From Dyella lipolytica (GTDB taxonomy: Bacteria; Pseudomonadota; Gammaproteobacteria; Xanthomonadales; Rhodanobacteraceae), in NCBI RefSeq assembly GCF_030160075.1, contig NZ_BSNQ01000003.1:986625-1050624 (forward strand): DNA of 64,000 nt, read 5' to 3'. Of this stretch, positions 37,187 through 45,466 are shown piece after piece. A program made the translations under genes and the position numbers. Position 1 is the stretch's first letter, and each line of letters begins with the position of its first letter. A model generated the notes under the pieces. The model made no database searches and was not told the DNA's origin. It worked only from the letters and a program-made list of their open reading frames with translations.

Positions 37187-38349
37187 TGGGCACGCTGATA
37201 CTCATCATTGTTGTCGTGCTGCTGTTGCTTGTAGTAGCGGTGCTGATGTTGGGGATTCGCGCCCGCAACATGCAGATCTGGTTGGGCAGCTATCTGCGCC
37301 GACGCCGGCCGCGACCTTCCGTCGCCCCGGTGCACGTGATGTTCTGCTTCGTCGATCATTTCGAACCGGCCTGGGGCCGCGCCAACCTCGACACCCAACG
37401 CCGTCGCGTCGACCGCTGGTGCAGCGACTACCGCAAAGTCGCCGCGGCGCACCGCGATGCCGATGGCCGGCCGCCACAGCACACGTTCTTTTATCCCGAA
37501 GAAGAGTACTTGGAAGAACATCTGCAGAAGCTCGCCGCGCTCTGCGCGGATGGGTACGGCGAGATCGAAATCCACCTGCACCACGACAACGACACGGCCG
37601 AGAATTTCAGTGCCACCATCAGCCGCTTCAACACTTTGTTGCATGAGCGACATGGTGCGTTGTCTCGCGATCCCCACACCGGCCAGCTGCGCTTCGGTTT
37701 CATCCACGGCAACTGGAGCCTGGACAATTCACGCAAGGACGGCCGCTGGTGCGGCATCAACAACGAATTGATCCTGCTGCGCAAACTCGGCTGCTATGCC
37801 GACTTCACCCTGCCCTCCGCGCCGAGCGACACGCAGACGCGCATGATCAACGCGATCTACTACGCCACGGATGATCCGCTGCGACCGAAATCCCATAACA
37901 CCGGCGAACCGGTACGCGTTGGCGGACACGCCAGCGGCGACCTGATGATCGTGCAGGGACCGCTCGGCCTGAACTGGCGCGAACGCCGCATGGGCGTGAT
38001 GCCGCGCATCGAAAACGCCGACGTGCGCCGCGCCTGCCCGCCGACACCGGCGCGCGTGGACGCTTGGGTACGCACCGGCGTTCATGTCGAAGGACGCCCC
38101 GAATGGGTGTTCGTGAAAGTGCACACCCACGGTACCCAGGAGCACGACATGGATACGCTACTGGGCGAATCTACCCATGCCATGCACACCCATCTCGAAA
38201 AAACCTACAACGACGGCCGCCGCTACGTGCTGCATTACGTGACCGCGCGGGAGATGTACAACATCATCAAGGCTGCGGAAGCGGGCGAGCGTGGCGATCC
38301 TGGTATGTGGCGCGATTACGAACTGCCACCGCCGTCGTATATCACCTGA
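37186..38349 (+). CDS. Membrane-anchored deacetylase-like protein of unknown specificity
   Basis: A 387-residue protein starting at ATG 37186, which shares one base with the previous stop. One N-terminal transmembrane helix (about residues 2-24) is followed by a basic stretch and a soluble domain. Several histidine- and aspartate-rich segments, CFVDHFEPAWG, HLHHDNDTAENF and FGFIHGNWSLDNS, resemble the layout of NodB-like carbohydrate esterases but lack the canonical SFDDGP motif. HTHGTQEHD near residue 320 adds further possible metal ligands. It is the last gene of the plus-strand EPS operon. I regard a sugar deacetylase or related metal hydrolase as likely, but the family is not one I can name. 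Confidence 0.65.
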   Translation: MGTLILIIVVVLLLLVVAVLMLGIRARNMQIWLGSYLRRRRPRPSVAPVHVMFCFVDHFEPAWGRANLDTQRRRVDRWCSDYRKVAAAHRDADGRPPQHTFFYPEEEYLEEHLQKLAALCADGYGEIEIHLHHDNDTAENFSATISRFNTLLHERHGALSRDPHTGQLRFGFIHGNWSLDNSRKDGRWCGINNELILLRKLGCYADFTLPSAPSDTQTRMINAIYYATDDPLRPKSHNTGEPVRVGGHASGDLMIVQGPLGLNWRERRMGVMPRIENADVRRACPPTPARVDAWVRTGVHVEGRPEWVFVKVHTHGTQEHDMDTLLGESTHAMHTHLEKTYNDGRRYVLHYVTAREMYNIIKAAEAGERGDPGMWRDYELPPPSYIT

Positions 38350-38425
38350 ATGCAGTAAGGCTTCGCGGCGGCCAATTGGTTTCATTGGGTTGTCTTCTTT
38401 TCGTGTCCAACAGCGCGTGGAGGGT

Positions 38426-39784
38426 TTATCGCCGACCATGACCGCCGGAGCTACCCATGTTCGGCGCGCTTTGTTGTTGGGCCATCTGCGCGTTGAGCTG
38501 GGCTTGTTGCGTCCACTGATGGTCAAAAGCTTGAACCTGCTGCATAGTCTGCTGAATCGGCGGAGCCGCAACGCTGTTATCCACCATTGCAGGAAGCCCC
38601 GGGCCATCCGGTCTAAGCACCATTCCCTTTCTGGCGATATGGATGTCACCCAATCGCCCCGGCTTGATCCCTGACATGTGACACGCTGCAGTCATTTGTG
38701 CCAAACGATTTTCGGAAGCATCAGGGATGCGTTCTTTCAATTCGGCGTACAAACCGTGATCGGGGTGACACGGGTTGGCAAACGGATTGGACATCGGTGC
38801 GTTGGCTGTAGATGAGGTATTCGCGCGAGGATCGCCTTGTGTGGGAGCGCGATCGGCAGGGTCGAATGCGCCAATTCGAATGTGGTTGTTACCTTCTAGC
38901 TCCCGCGCCAATGCCGGGATGTGGTTGAGCAACTGACGCTGACTGTGAATTGCTTCAAGTGTGTTCGTACCAGCGATGCCGTCTTTGCGCAAGCCGTTAT
39001 CACCCTGGAAGGCACGGACAGCGGCTTCGGTGCTACGACCAAAGAGTCCATCGGGTTGCAAAGTTTGGCCTCGGTTATCGGTATATCCCAACGCCGCTAA
39101 GTCGACTTGCAATGCGCGGACGACTTCTCCACGAACCCCATTGTGGAGTGCAACTAGTGAACGTTGGGGATTGACTTGTGTTTGCGATGGTCCCGAGTCG
39201 GTGACTGCCTGCCACGCCGCATCCGACGTTAAGCCGCGGTCGACACTAGCCTTGTACTGAGCTCGCATCTGATTCAATGCGTCAGCAGATTGCTCCAACG
39301 TAATGCTCGATTTGTTGGGTGGAGGATAGTGGCTATGCCCACTATTGTCGGGATCGCCAAAACTTCCCCATTCTTTCGCCATATCTCGTTGCGCATCCTC
39401 TAAGCTCACGCCTGGCTTGCCAATGATGTAGCCACGGACATCTGGACGCTTGTCAACAATTAGATAATCAGAAAAAATTTTGTCTTGCAGTTCCGGTGTA
39501 AATAGCTGATTGCGATCCAGGTTCAACTTGTTGATTGCGTCATCCATTGTTTTCGGAATGACCTGATACTTGCCTACAGCAAGCAGTCTTTTCGGGTCAT
39601 CGTGCCCGAGATGCTGCATATCCTGCACTTGTCCTAGCGTGAGGCTAGAAAAATCGATGGGCTCGTTTGCTGGCCGGACACGTGGCTTGCCTTGCGCATC
39701 GATATACGTGCCGCGATTGTAGGCATTATAACCATCGACTCCGGATTCACCGTGCGAGATCAGGTCCAACAACGGATTGCTCAT
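38426..39784 (-). CDS. T4SS antibacterial effector: muramidase-like domain, PG-binding domain and XVIPCD
   Basis: A 452-residue protein from ATG 39784, which has GGAG six bases upstream; an ATG 12 bases earlier has its purine stretch too close. The N-terminal domain (about 1-130) starts LLDLISHGESGVDGYNAYN, with Glu13 as likely catalytic acid of a lysozyme-like fold, and LLAVGKYQVIPKTM. A PG_binding_1 domain spans about 215-275 (DGLFGRSTEAAVRAFQ). The C-terminal region from about 331 begins NPFANPCHPDHGLY and ends in a Gln-rich tail, matching the XVIPCD secretion domain recognised by VirD4 in Xanthomonas-type T4SS. Neighbours are a matching periplasmic inhibitor and virD4. GC content is visibly lower than in the flanking EPS genes, which points to transfer. 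Confidence 0.85.
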   Translation of the reverse strand: MSNPLLDLISHGESGVDGYNAYNRGTYIDAQGKPRVRPANEPIDFSSLTLGQVQDMQHLGHDDPKRLLAVGKYQVIPKTMDDAINKLNLDRNQLFTPELQDKIFSDYLIVDKRPDVRGYIIGKPGVSLEDAQRDMAKEWGSFGDPDNSGHSHYPPPNKSSITLEQSADALNQMRAQYKASVDRGLTSDAAWQAVTDSGPSQTQVNPQRSLVALHNGVRGEVVRALQVDLAALGYTDNRGQTLQPDGLFGRSTEAAVRAFQGDNGLRKDGIAGTNTLEAIHSQRQLLNHIPALARELEGNNHIRIGAFDPADRAPTQGDPRANTSSTANAPMSNPFANPCHPDHGLYAELKERIPDASENRLAQMTAACHMSGIKPGRLGDIHIARKGMVLRPDGPGLPAMVDNSVAAPPIQQTMQQVQAFDHQWTQQAQLNAQMAQQQSAPNMGSSGGHGRR

Positions 39785-39812
39785 AAAGGTCTCCATTCCT
39801 TTGAACTGTTAT

Positions 39813-40739
39813 TCAGTGAGAAGCTGTCGGAGTAACCGTCCAGCCGGTAACTAAAATTCGTGACTCTCCTCCATGAACATTCCAATCATCAGTATCTCCA
39901 TACGTGCCTACCTCCAGATTTTTGTTGCTGCTCGCATTGTGGAACCGAGTTAAGCAAACCCCGTCACTACCGCATGAACTCAACTCAGGTATTACGTCGC
40001 ATGCTTTGCATGTGGCGTCTGGATGGGTTGCGCACGACGTTTTGTAATCTCCGCCGACCACATTAGCCTTACATTGCCTGTCCACCACAGGTGCCCAACC
40101 TTGAGCAAGGAGCGCCTTATGGAAGTCTGCGTAAGCCATGCCTTCCTTCAGCCCATCGCCGAGCGATGTCGATGACACTGTTGTGCTCGATGTTGCCGAT
40201 GCGGTGGCCACGTTGCTCCCAACATTCGTCGGAACGGGTGCAGCAGCAGACTGTGGCACAACTTGGCTGTCCGAAATATGCGCTTCGCTTGCGGCTACCG
40301 AAAATATTGTCTGTGCAACCGGCCGTCTTAGACGTGCGTCCAGTGCGGTAGCTTGTTTTGCAGTTTCGCCTAGAAAACAGCTGGCTGAATCTATACGTTG
40401 TCCCTGCCCACCATCCGGAGCAAGTGCACAATGAGAGTCACGATAGGCGATCCATTTTTTTTCCTTTTCGCGCAGCCCGGCCTGTTCGCTCACGTTCAGT
40501 TTGGCCATCAATGACATGTACGCCTTATTCAAGCGTTTATCTTGATAAGCGTGCTCCGTATCAATGCAGTCCAGCATTTTGAATGTCGCGGCGCCGGATG
40601 CGTCGATGCATTTGTCATAGGAAGGTCTCAACCCCATGGGATCTACAATGCCCTGATCCGATGCATCTACTGAAGTATTGGCACACGCTAACAGCAAGCA
40701 ACACAGCGCGAATAAACAAGAAAAATTCGAGCCTTCCAT
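39813..40739 (-). CDS. Periplasmic immunity lipoprotein with LprI-like (DUF1311) lysozyme-inhibitor domain
   Basis: A 308-residue protein with a lipoprotein signal: a hydrophobic N terminus ending in the lipobox LLAC, with the modified Cys near residue 19. The next region, about residues 40-125, has the LprI/DUF1311 pattern: Cys pairs, then LNKAYMSLMAKLNVSEQAGL and KKWIAYRDSHCAL. LprI proteins inhibit lysozyme. A Ser/Thr/Ala-rich linker follows, and a C-terminal Cys-rich domain (about 195-305) that I cannot name, with several CxxC-like pairs. It ends 28 bases before the effector gene on the same strand, so an effector/immunity pair is the clear reading: it should protect the periplasm from the muramidase-like neighbour. 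Confidence 0.85.
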   Translation of the reverse strand: MEGSNFSCLFALCCLLLACANTSVDASDQGIVDPMGLRPSYDKCIDASGAATFKMLDCIDTEHAYQDKRLNKAYMSLMAKLNVSEQAGLREKEKKWIAYRDSHCALAPDGGQGQRIDSASCFLGETAKQATALDARLRRPVAQTIFSVAASEAHISDSQVVPQSAAAPVPTNVGSNVATASATSSTTVSSTSLGDGLKEGMAYADFHKALLAQGWAPVVDRQCKANVVGGDYKTSCATHPDATCKACDVIPELSSCGSDGVCLTRFHNASSNKNLEVGTYGDTDDWNVHGGESRILVTGWTVTPTASH

Positions 40740-40860
40740 CGCTTTCCTATATTAACTAAGTTGTTTAATGGGCGAGTGTCGCGGCAGACAAAACACCCCC
40801 AACCGAAGCTCAACTTGCTACATACCCACCCTCTCATCCCATCCCGAGCAGCGGCAAACA

Positions 40861-42606
40861 CTAACCCACGACTAAGCCCTCCTCACGCGTCGTCTTCTTT
40901 ACGGGTATGCCTTGTAGCGCTAACTGCTTCACTTCCACCGGTGGTCGAATGCGCTTCTTGAAGTAGTCGCTCTTGAAATACCAATTCTTCTTGCATCGGA
41001 TCGGCGGGCAGCCTTCGTAAAAGATGATTTGATCATCGTTCGACAGCCCCTTCAGCTCCTGCGGCAGCATCAGTGGGCGACGCTCTTCGGTGTGGGTGTA
41101 GGAGGTTCCGCCCTGGCTAGTTGTGCGGTTGCGACGGCGCACGGTGGTGTCGCCCATCGCTTTGGAATAGTCCTCCGCGTCCTGCTGCTCGCGCGGAGTG
41201 AAGACAATACTGGCGGCATGGTTGGTGACGTAATTCTGCGCCGCGTCCGCGCCGTAAGTGGAACGTAACTGTGAATTGCTCTGGATGATCGTCAAATCGC
41301 GTACCCAGTAGCCGGCGGTGATCGATATACGTTCGGACAGGACGCCCACGCGGCCCATTGCGGTGAACTCGTCCATCAGCAGCAGCACCTGGTGCTTGAT
41401 CGTTTTGTCCTCTTGCGGTGTCACCTTCAGATTCTGGCCCACCACCATAGAAAAGAAGATGTTTAGCAGCTTGCTCGACTCGCCCAGTTTGGCTGGCGGG
41501 ATCACCACAAAAATGGTGGTTGGTCGCTTACGCAAGGTGGCCACATCGAAATCGCTAGCATTGGTGGCGGCCGCCAAGATTGGGCTGATGAATTGCTGCA
41601 ATGGCTCTTGCATGGAGGCAATCACGGAGGAGAAGGTTTCTCCGGCTAATCCGACCAGGCCGGAGAGCGCCGTGCGTGTTGGTTCGCTGATAAAGCTTCG
41701 ATCGCTCAACCACTGTTTGATCACCTCTTTGGGGTCACCACCGTCACCGTCGCCGCTGGATAGCCGATAGATGCGCTCAAAGCTTGGGAAGGCTGCGTCG
41801 GTGTTAGGGTCGAGGGGGATATCGCGTTGAATCATCGCGTCCCAGTTCTCGTACAAGAGCGAGGCAAATCCGAAAAACGCCGTGCGGGACTGGGCGGTCC
41901 AGAACGGGTCTTTGTTGGGATCGTCAGGGTAGAGGATGGCACCGATAGTCTGGATTTCACTGACGCGCACCCGCGGATCGCGCGACACGCACAAGAACGG
42001 ATTGAAGCGGTGGGTGCGGCCGTCTTCGGCGTAGGGTGCAAACTTGTAAATGACCTGCCCTTCGGCTTGCCGGTGGCCGCTCGCTACTTGATACAACTCG
42101 CCCTTCAGATCCATGACAACCATGGAGTGTTGATAGGTCAGCAATACGGGAATGGCGATGCTGGTTGTTTTGCCCGTGCGAGTGGGCGCCGTCATGATGA
42201 TGTGCTGCAGTCCCCCGAGATAAAGGAAGTGGCGACCATGCTTGCCGATAATCACTCCCTCGGGGGTTTGCTTGAGCAGCCCGGCCTTGGCCAGGTCGGC
42301 GCGGTTAGCGAAGCGAGCATCACCGTGGAACGCCGTGCTGCGCGGCTTGAGAATCAAGACAGCGAGGATGGTCCACAGGAGCAGCGGCACGCCGAAACCG
42401 ATGGCGCCTGCAAGTTTGATCTTGCCGGCATACGGCACGTACGTTGGCATATCGATAACGTGGTAGTAGGCCCAGTAAGTGTTCCACGTCAGCGGGACAT
42501 GATGCAGGCCGAGCAAGAGCAATGATAGGAAGCCAGCCAGATAGAGTCCGGCAAACAGGGCTGGCACGAGCAATGATGTGGCAAGCAGTCCCTTGGACTT
42601 ACTCAT
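40861..42606 (-). CDS. virD4: VirD4/TraG-type coupling ATPase of a type IV secretion system
   Basis: A 581-residue protein with two N-terminal transmembrane helices (about residues 8-33 and 45-68). The Walker A motif TAPTRTGKTTS is near residue 138, and the Walker B region LLLMDEFTAMGR near residue 410. This is the layout of T4SS coupling proteins that bind effectors and hand them to the secretion channel; in Xanthomonas-type systems they bind the XVIPCD. It is the first gene of a minus-strand trio with the immunity and effector genes (120 bp to the next). No virB gene is in the window, so the channel must be encoded elsewhere, or the coupling gene is an orphan. Confidence 0.92.
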   Translation of the reverse strand: MSKSKGLLATSLLVPALFAGLYLAGFLSLLLLGLHHVPLTWNTYWAYYHVIDMPTYVPYAGKIKLAGAIGFGVPLLLWTILAVLILKPRSTAFHGDARFANRADLAKAGLLKQTPEGVIIGKHGRHFLYLGGLQHIIMTAPTRTGKTTSIAIPVLLTYQHSMVVMDLKGELYQVASGHRQAEGQVIYKFAPYAEDGRTHRFNPFLCVSRDPRVRVSEIQTIGAILYPDDPNKDPFWTAQSRTAFFGFASLLYENWDAMIQRDIPLDPNTDAAFPSFERIYRLSSGDGDGGDPKEVIKQWLSDRSFISEPTRTALSGLVGLAGETFSSVIASMQEPLQQFISPILAAATNASDFDVATLRKRPTTIFVVIPPAKLGESSKLLNIFFSMVVGQNLKVTPQEDKTIKHQVLLLMDEFTAMGRVGVLSERISITAGYWVRDLTIIQSNSQLRSTYGADAAQNYVTNHAASIVFTPREQQDAEDYSKAMGDTTVRRRNRTTSQGGTSYTHTEERRPLMLPQELKGLSNDDQIIFYEGCPPIRCKKNWYFKSDYFKKRIRPPVEVKQLALQGIPVKKTTREEGLVVG

Positions 42607-42744
42607 CCGCGGATCTCCATCGAAGTTTTGGACTTGGATGGATTGTCTTCAGGGGAGGCCGAGGTTCGATGCAGGCCCATGCCGAATTGCGCGGTCACTA
42701 TGGCCCGTGACTATGTATGCCTCTACCTACACGGTAATCTGGGA

Positions 42745-43737
42745 TCAAGCACGCCGATGCGCCAGCTTCTCTTCCCACTGCAACGCAGTCCGCACGATGA
42801 AATCCAGGTCGTCATACCGCGGCTGCCACGCCAGCGCGCGCTTGAGGCGATCGCTGCGTGCGATCAGCATGGCGCAATCGCCGATGCGGCGCGGCTGTTC
42901 GACCACGGTCAGCTGATGGCCGCTGACCCGTTCGACCGCATCGATCACTTCGCGCACGCTGTAGCCGTGTCCGTAGCCACAGTTGAGGGTCAGCGACTCA
43001 CCGCCGGCGCGAAGGTGATCGAGTGCTTGCAGGTGTGCGGCTGCCAGATCCTCGACATGGATGTAATCGCGGATGCAGGTGCCGTCCGGTGTGTTGTAGT
43101 CGGTGCCGAAGATCGAGAGGCTCGCGCGCTTTCCTACTGCATGTTCGCAGGCGACTTTGATCAATAGCGTGGCATTGGGCGCGGAGTGACCGATGCGCCC
43201 CGCGGGGTCGCAACCGGCGACATTGAAGTAGCGCAGAATTACATGCCGCATCGCTCCGGTCGCGGAGATGTCGCGCAGCATGGTTTCCGACATCAACTTG
43301 GATGCCCCATACGGGTTGTGCGGCATCGTCGGCGTGCCCTCGTCGGCGGCGCCGTCCGCCGGCATGCCGTAAACGGCTGCGGTGGAAGAGAAGATGAACT
43401 GGCGCACGCCGGCCTCGGCACACGAGGCCAGCAGGTTGCGCGTCTTGCAGGTGTTGTTGCCGTAATACTTCAATGGATCGCTGACCGATTCGGGCACTAC
43501 GGTGTGTGCGGCGAAATGCAGTACCGCCTCGATGTGATGTGTCGCGAGTACGTTGGCGACCAAGCGTTGGTCGCCGACATCGCCGACCACCAGCTCCGCG
43601 TTGCGCACCGCTTCGCGAAAACCGCTGACCAGATTGTCGATGACTACAACACGCTCCCCTCGCTCGACGAGCTGTTGCACCACGTGGCTGCCGATGTACC
43701 CGGCGCCGCCGGTAACGAGCAAAGTGCCGTGGTTCAT
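42745..43737 (-). CDS. galE: UDP-glucose 4-epimerase
   Basis: A 330-residue extended SDR. ATG 43737 was chosen because it places the TGGAGYIGSH motif at residues 8-17 and overlaps the upstream hydrolase stop (ATGA). FSSTAAVYG, the catalytic YGASK and the substrate-loop segment NVAGCDPAGRIGHS are diagnostic of GalE. It interconverts UDP-glucose and UDP-galactose, supplying an EPS precursor. It is the last gene of the minus-strand EPS operon. UDP-GlcNAc/GalNAc activity is possible in this family. Confidence 0.92.
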   Translation of the reverse strand: MNHGTLLVTGGAGYIGSHVVQQLVERGERVVVIDNLVSGFREAVRNAELVVGDVGDQRLVANVLATHHIEAVLHFAAHTVVPESVSDPLKYYGNNTCKTRNLLASCAEAGVRQFIFSSTAAVYGMPADGAADEGTPTMPHNPYGASKLMSETMLRDISATGAMRHVILRYFNVAGCDPAGRIGHSAPNATLLIKVACEHAVGKRASLSIFGTDYNTPDGTCIRDYIHVEDLAAAHLQALDHLRAGGESLTLNCGYGHGYSVREVIDAVERVSGHQLTVVEQPRRIGDCAMLIARSDRLKRALAWQPRYDDLDFIVRTALQWEEKLAHRRA

Positions 43738-44570
43738 GCGGAAACCCTCAGGCGCTCGACCGGGCGGGAGCAATGGAACGCGCTCTCGTACCAGGTCGAT
43801 ACGGCGTCGATAAGCCGAACGCGATCGGACTCCGCAAAGAACACATGATCGCAATCAGGCCAGAATTCAAACCGCATCTGCGGATCGTCTGCGGCGTTCG
43901 CATACGTGGAGGCGAATTGCCGCGGATCCCTGAAGTAGGCAGCGATGCCGCCCGTGTATAGCGCGAAAACCTTTACACCACGGTCGAGCATGGCACGCAG
44001 CTGCACACGCTCCTCACCCCGCGCGGGCCATTCGCGACCGAACTCCTCGACGGGACGCAAGCGCCTGATGGCAAGCCGCGCGATCGCGGCAAGCGCCCGT
44101 ACTGGCGGCCATCGGAAATGGTCTTTCGCCCAGGCTTGGTAGTACCAGTAGTCGATGCGTGCAAAGCCATCGATCTGCAGCATGCCGACGATGCGTGGAT
44201 CTTGCAGGGCCGCCTTCCACGCCAGGTCGGCGCCAAGACACAGGCCGCCCATCACAAAGGTATTTACGCCAGTGTGGCGTTGGACAGCATCCAGCGCCAT
44301 GGTGACGGCCTGCATGCGCGTGACGGTCGTGTCGGGCGTGGCGTCGCCGATGCCAGGCAGATCGAAGCGGAACGTGGCGATGCCGGCTTTTGCGAGCCGA
44401 CGCGCGAGCCGCACGTGCAGACGGAACGGGCCGCTGCGGGGAATCACTCCGGGGTTCAACAACACCAACACGGGCCCGCTCACGGGGTCCTTGCTGCGTC
44501 GGGTCAACAGTCCGTAGAGCCCGTTGTCTGCGAACGGGACAATCTCGTCGATGAGGCGCGGGTCGCTCAT
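43734..44570 (-). CDS. Alpha/beta hydrolase, exosortase-A-associated hydrolase 1-like, Cys nucleophile
   Basis: A 278-residue protein from ATG 44570, overlapping the upstream hydrolase by four bases. It has the alpha/beta fold segments NPGVIPRSGPFRLH, FRFDLPGIGDA and a C-terminal CDHVFF that would carry the catalytic His. The nucleophile elbow reads GLCLGAD, with Cys111 where most family members have Ser. Paired hydrolases with this order are known next to exosortase-A EPS loci, and Cys elbows occur there. The substrate is unknown. It could act on acyl thioesters, which matters because the assembly line at 13.7-27.4 kb lacks a thioesterase, but nothing here proves that. Confidence 0.78.
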   Translation of the reverse strand: MSDPRLIDEIVPFADNGLYGLLTRRSKDPVSGPVLVLLNPGVIPRSGPFRLHVRLARRLAKAGIATFRFDLPGIGDATPDTTVTRMQAVTMALDAVQRHTGVNTFVMGGLCLGADLAWKAALQDPRIVGMLQIDGFARIDYWYYQAWAKDHFRWPPVRALAAIARLAIRRLRPVEEFGREWPARGEERVQLRAMLDRGVKVFALYTGGIAAYFRDPRQFASTYANAADDPQMRFEFWPDCDHVFFAESDRVRLIDAVSTWYESAFHCSRPVERLRVSA

Positions 44571-45355
44571 GCCAACAGCACGGAGGCCAGCCGGTCGATC
44601 GGCTCGGTCAACGCCTTGGTCAGAAAGGTAGCCCGCACTTTCAGGGTGTCCGCCCATTGGGTTGCACTCTCGGTAAGTTCGATCCGGTAGGTCGCGAACG
44701 TGGCGCGATCCAGTTCGTTTCGGCGACCCAACACACCTAGCGATGTGCCGGGCAACAAATTGGTGGCGGGAAGCTGTGCATCGCGCAGCTCCCGTCGCAG
44801 CGATTCGGGACACGCGCACCCCACTAGTTGGCCGTCATCGCGACTGGTGCTCGGCGCTTTGCAGAACGGCGGGTTCGTCCGCACAGTCCGTTCCGCGGTG
44901 TCGACTCGCTGCAATGCATCGAGATACTCAGCACCATCGGTTAGCGGCTGCCAGATCCAGCAATGGGAGATGGACGGGTCTCTGACTGTCGCCGACCAAG
45001 CGGGCCAACCACCACCGCGAACGGCGAGCAGTCCGACGCTGCCGCCCCCCACGGATTGAGCACGTGCTGCGGCGACGGCGATGGCGATGTCGGTACATGC
45101 ACCCTCGAGGCTGAAGTCGAGATCATCACCGGCCGAGTCGCCCGTGCCGTAATAGTCGAAGCGCAGGCACGCGATGCCGGCAGCAGCCAGGCGTGCTGCG
45201 AGGAGGCCGAACAAGCGATAGCCAAGCACGCGCTCATGGAACAGCGGCGGACAGATGACCAGCGTCATCCCTGCGGGTTCGTTGCAACCATGCCACGTTG
45301 CAAACAGCCGGCGACCGGGTGGTCCGAGCCACTGCGGGACGGACATCACGCTCAC
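44567..45355 (-). CDS. Alpha/beta hydrolase-like protein, exosortase-A-associated hydrolase 2-like, nucleophile missing
   Basis: A 262-residue protein with the hydrolase start LVICPPLFHERVLGYR and the segment LRFDYYGTGDSAGD. The nucleophile elbow reads LAVRGGGWPA, so an Arg stands where the Ser or Cys should be. The exosortase-linked hydrolase 2 group often has such a GxRxG elbow, so this may be a family feature and not damage. The C-terminal half is divergent (CACPESLRRELRD). It overlaps hydrolase 1 by four bases. It may be a partner or substrate-binding subunit of hydrolase 1. There is a 111-bp gap upstream to the outer-membrane protein. Confidence 0.72.
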   Translation of the reverse strand: MSVMSVPQWLGPPGRRLFATWHGCNEPAGMTLVICPPLFHERVLGYRLFGLLAARLAAAGIACLRFDYYGTGDSAGDDLDFSLEGACTDIAIAVAAARAQSVGGGSVGLLAVRGGGWPAWSATVRDPSISHCWIWQPLTDGAEYLDALQRVDTAERTVRTNPPFCKAPSTSRDDGQLVGCACPESLRRELRDAQLPATNLLPGTSLGVLGRRNELDRATFATYRIELTESATQWADTLKVRATFLTKALTEPIDRLASVLLA

Positions 45356-45466
45356 GGCATGCTCCCCATAACACCTGCTCCTTGGCTTGCGATCGAGGGA
45401 TGCAAAGCCTCTATACCGAACCCTCGTCGCTGCATGTATGTGTGGCCGATTCGTTCCATGACGACA

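Noticed and set aside
38426-42606. A complete T4SS locus
   Set aside because: Only virD4, the immunity and the effector genes are present; no VirB-type protein is encoded between 36 and 51 kb.
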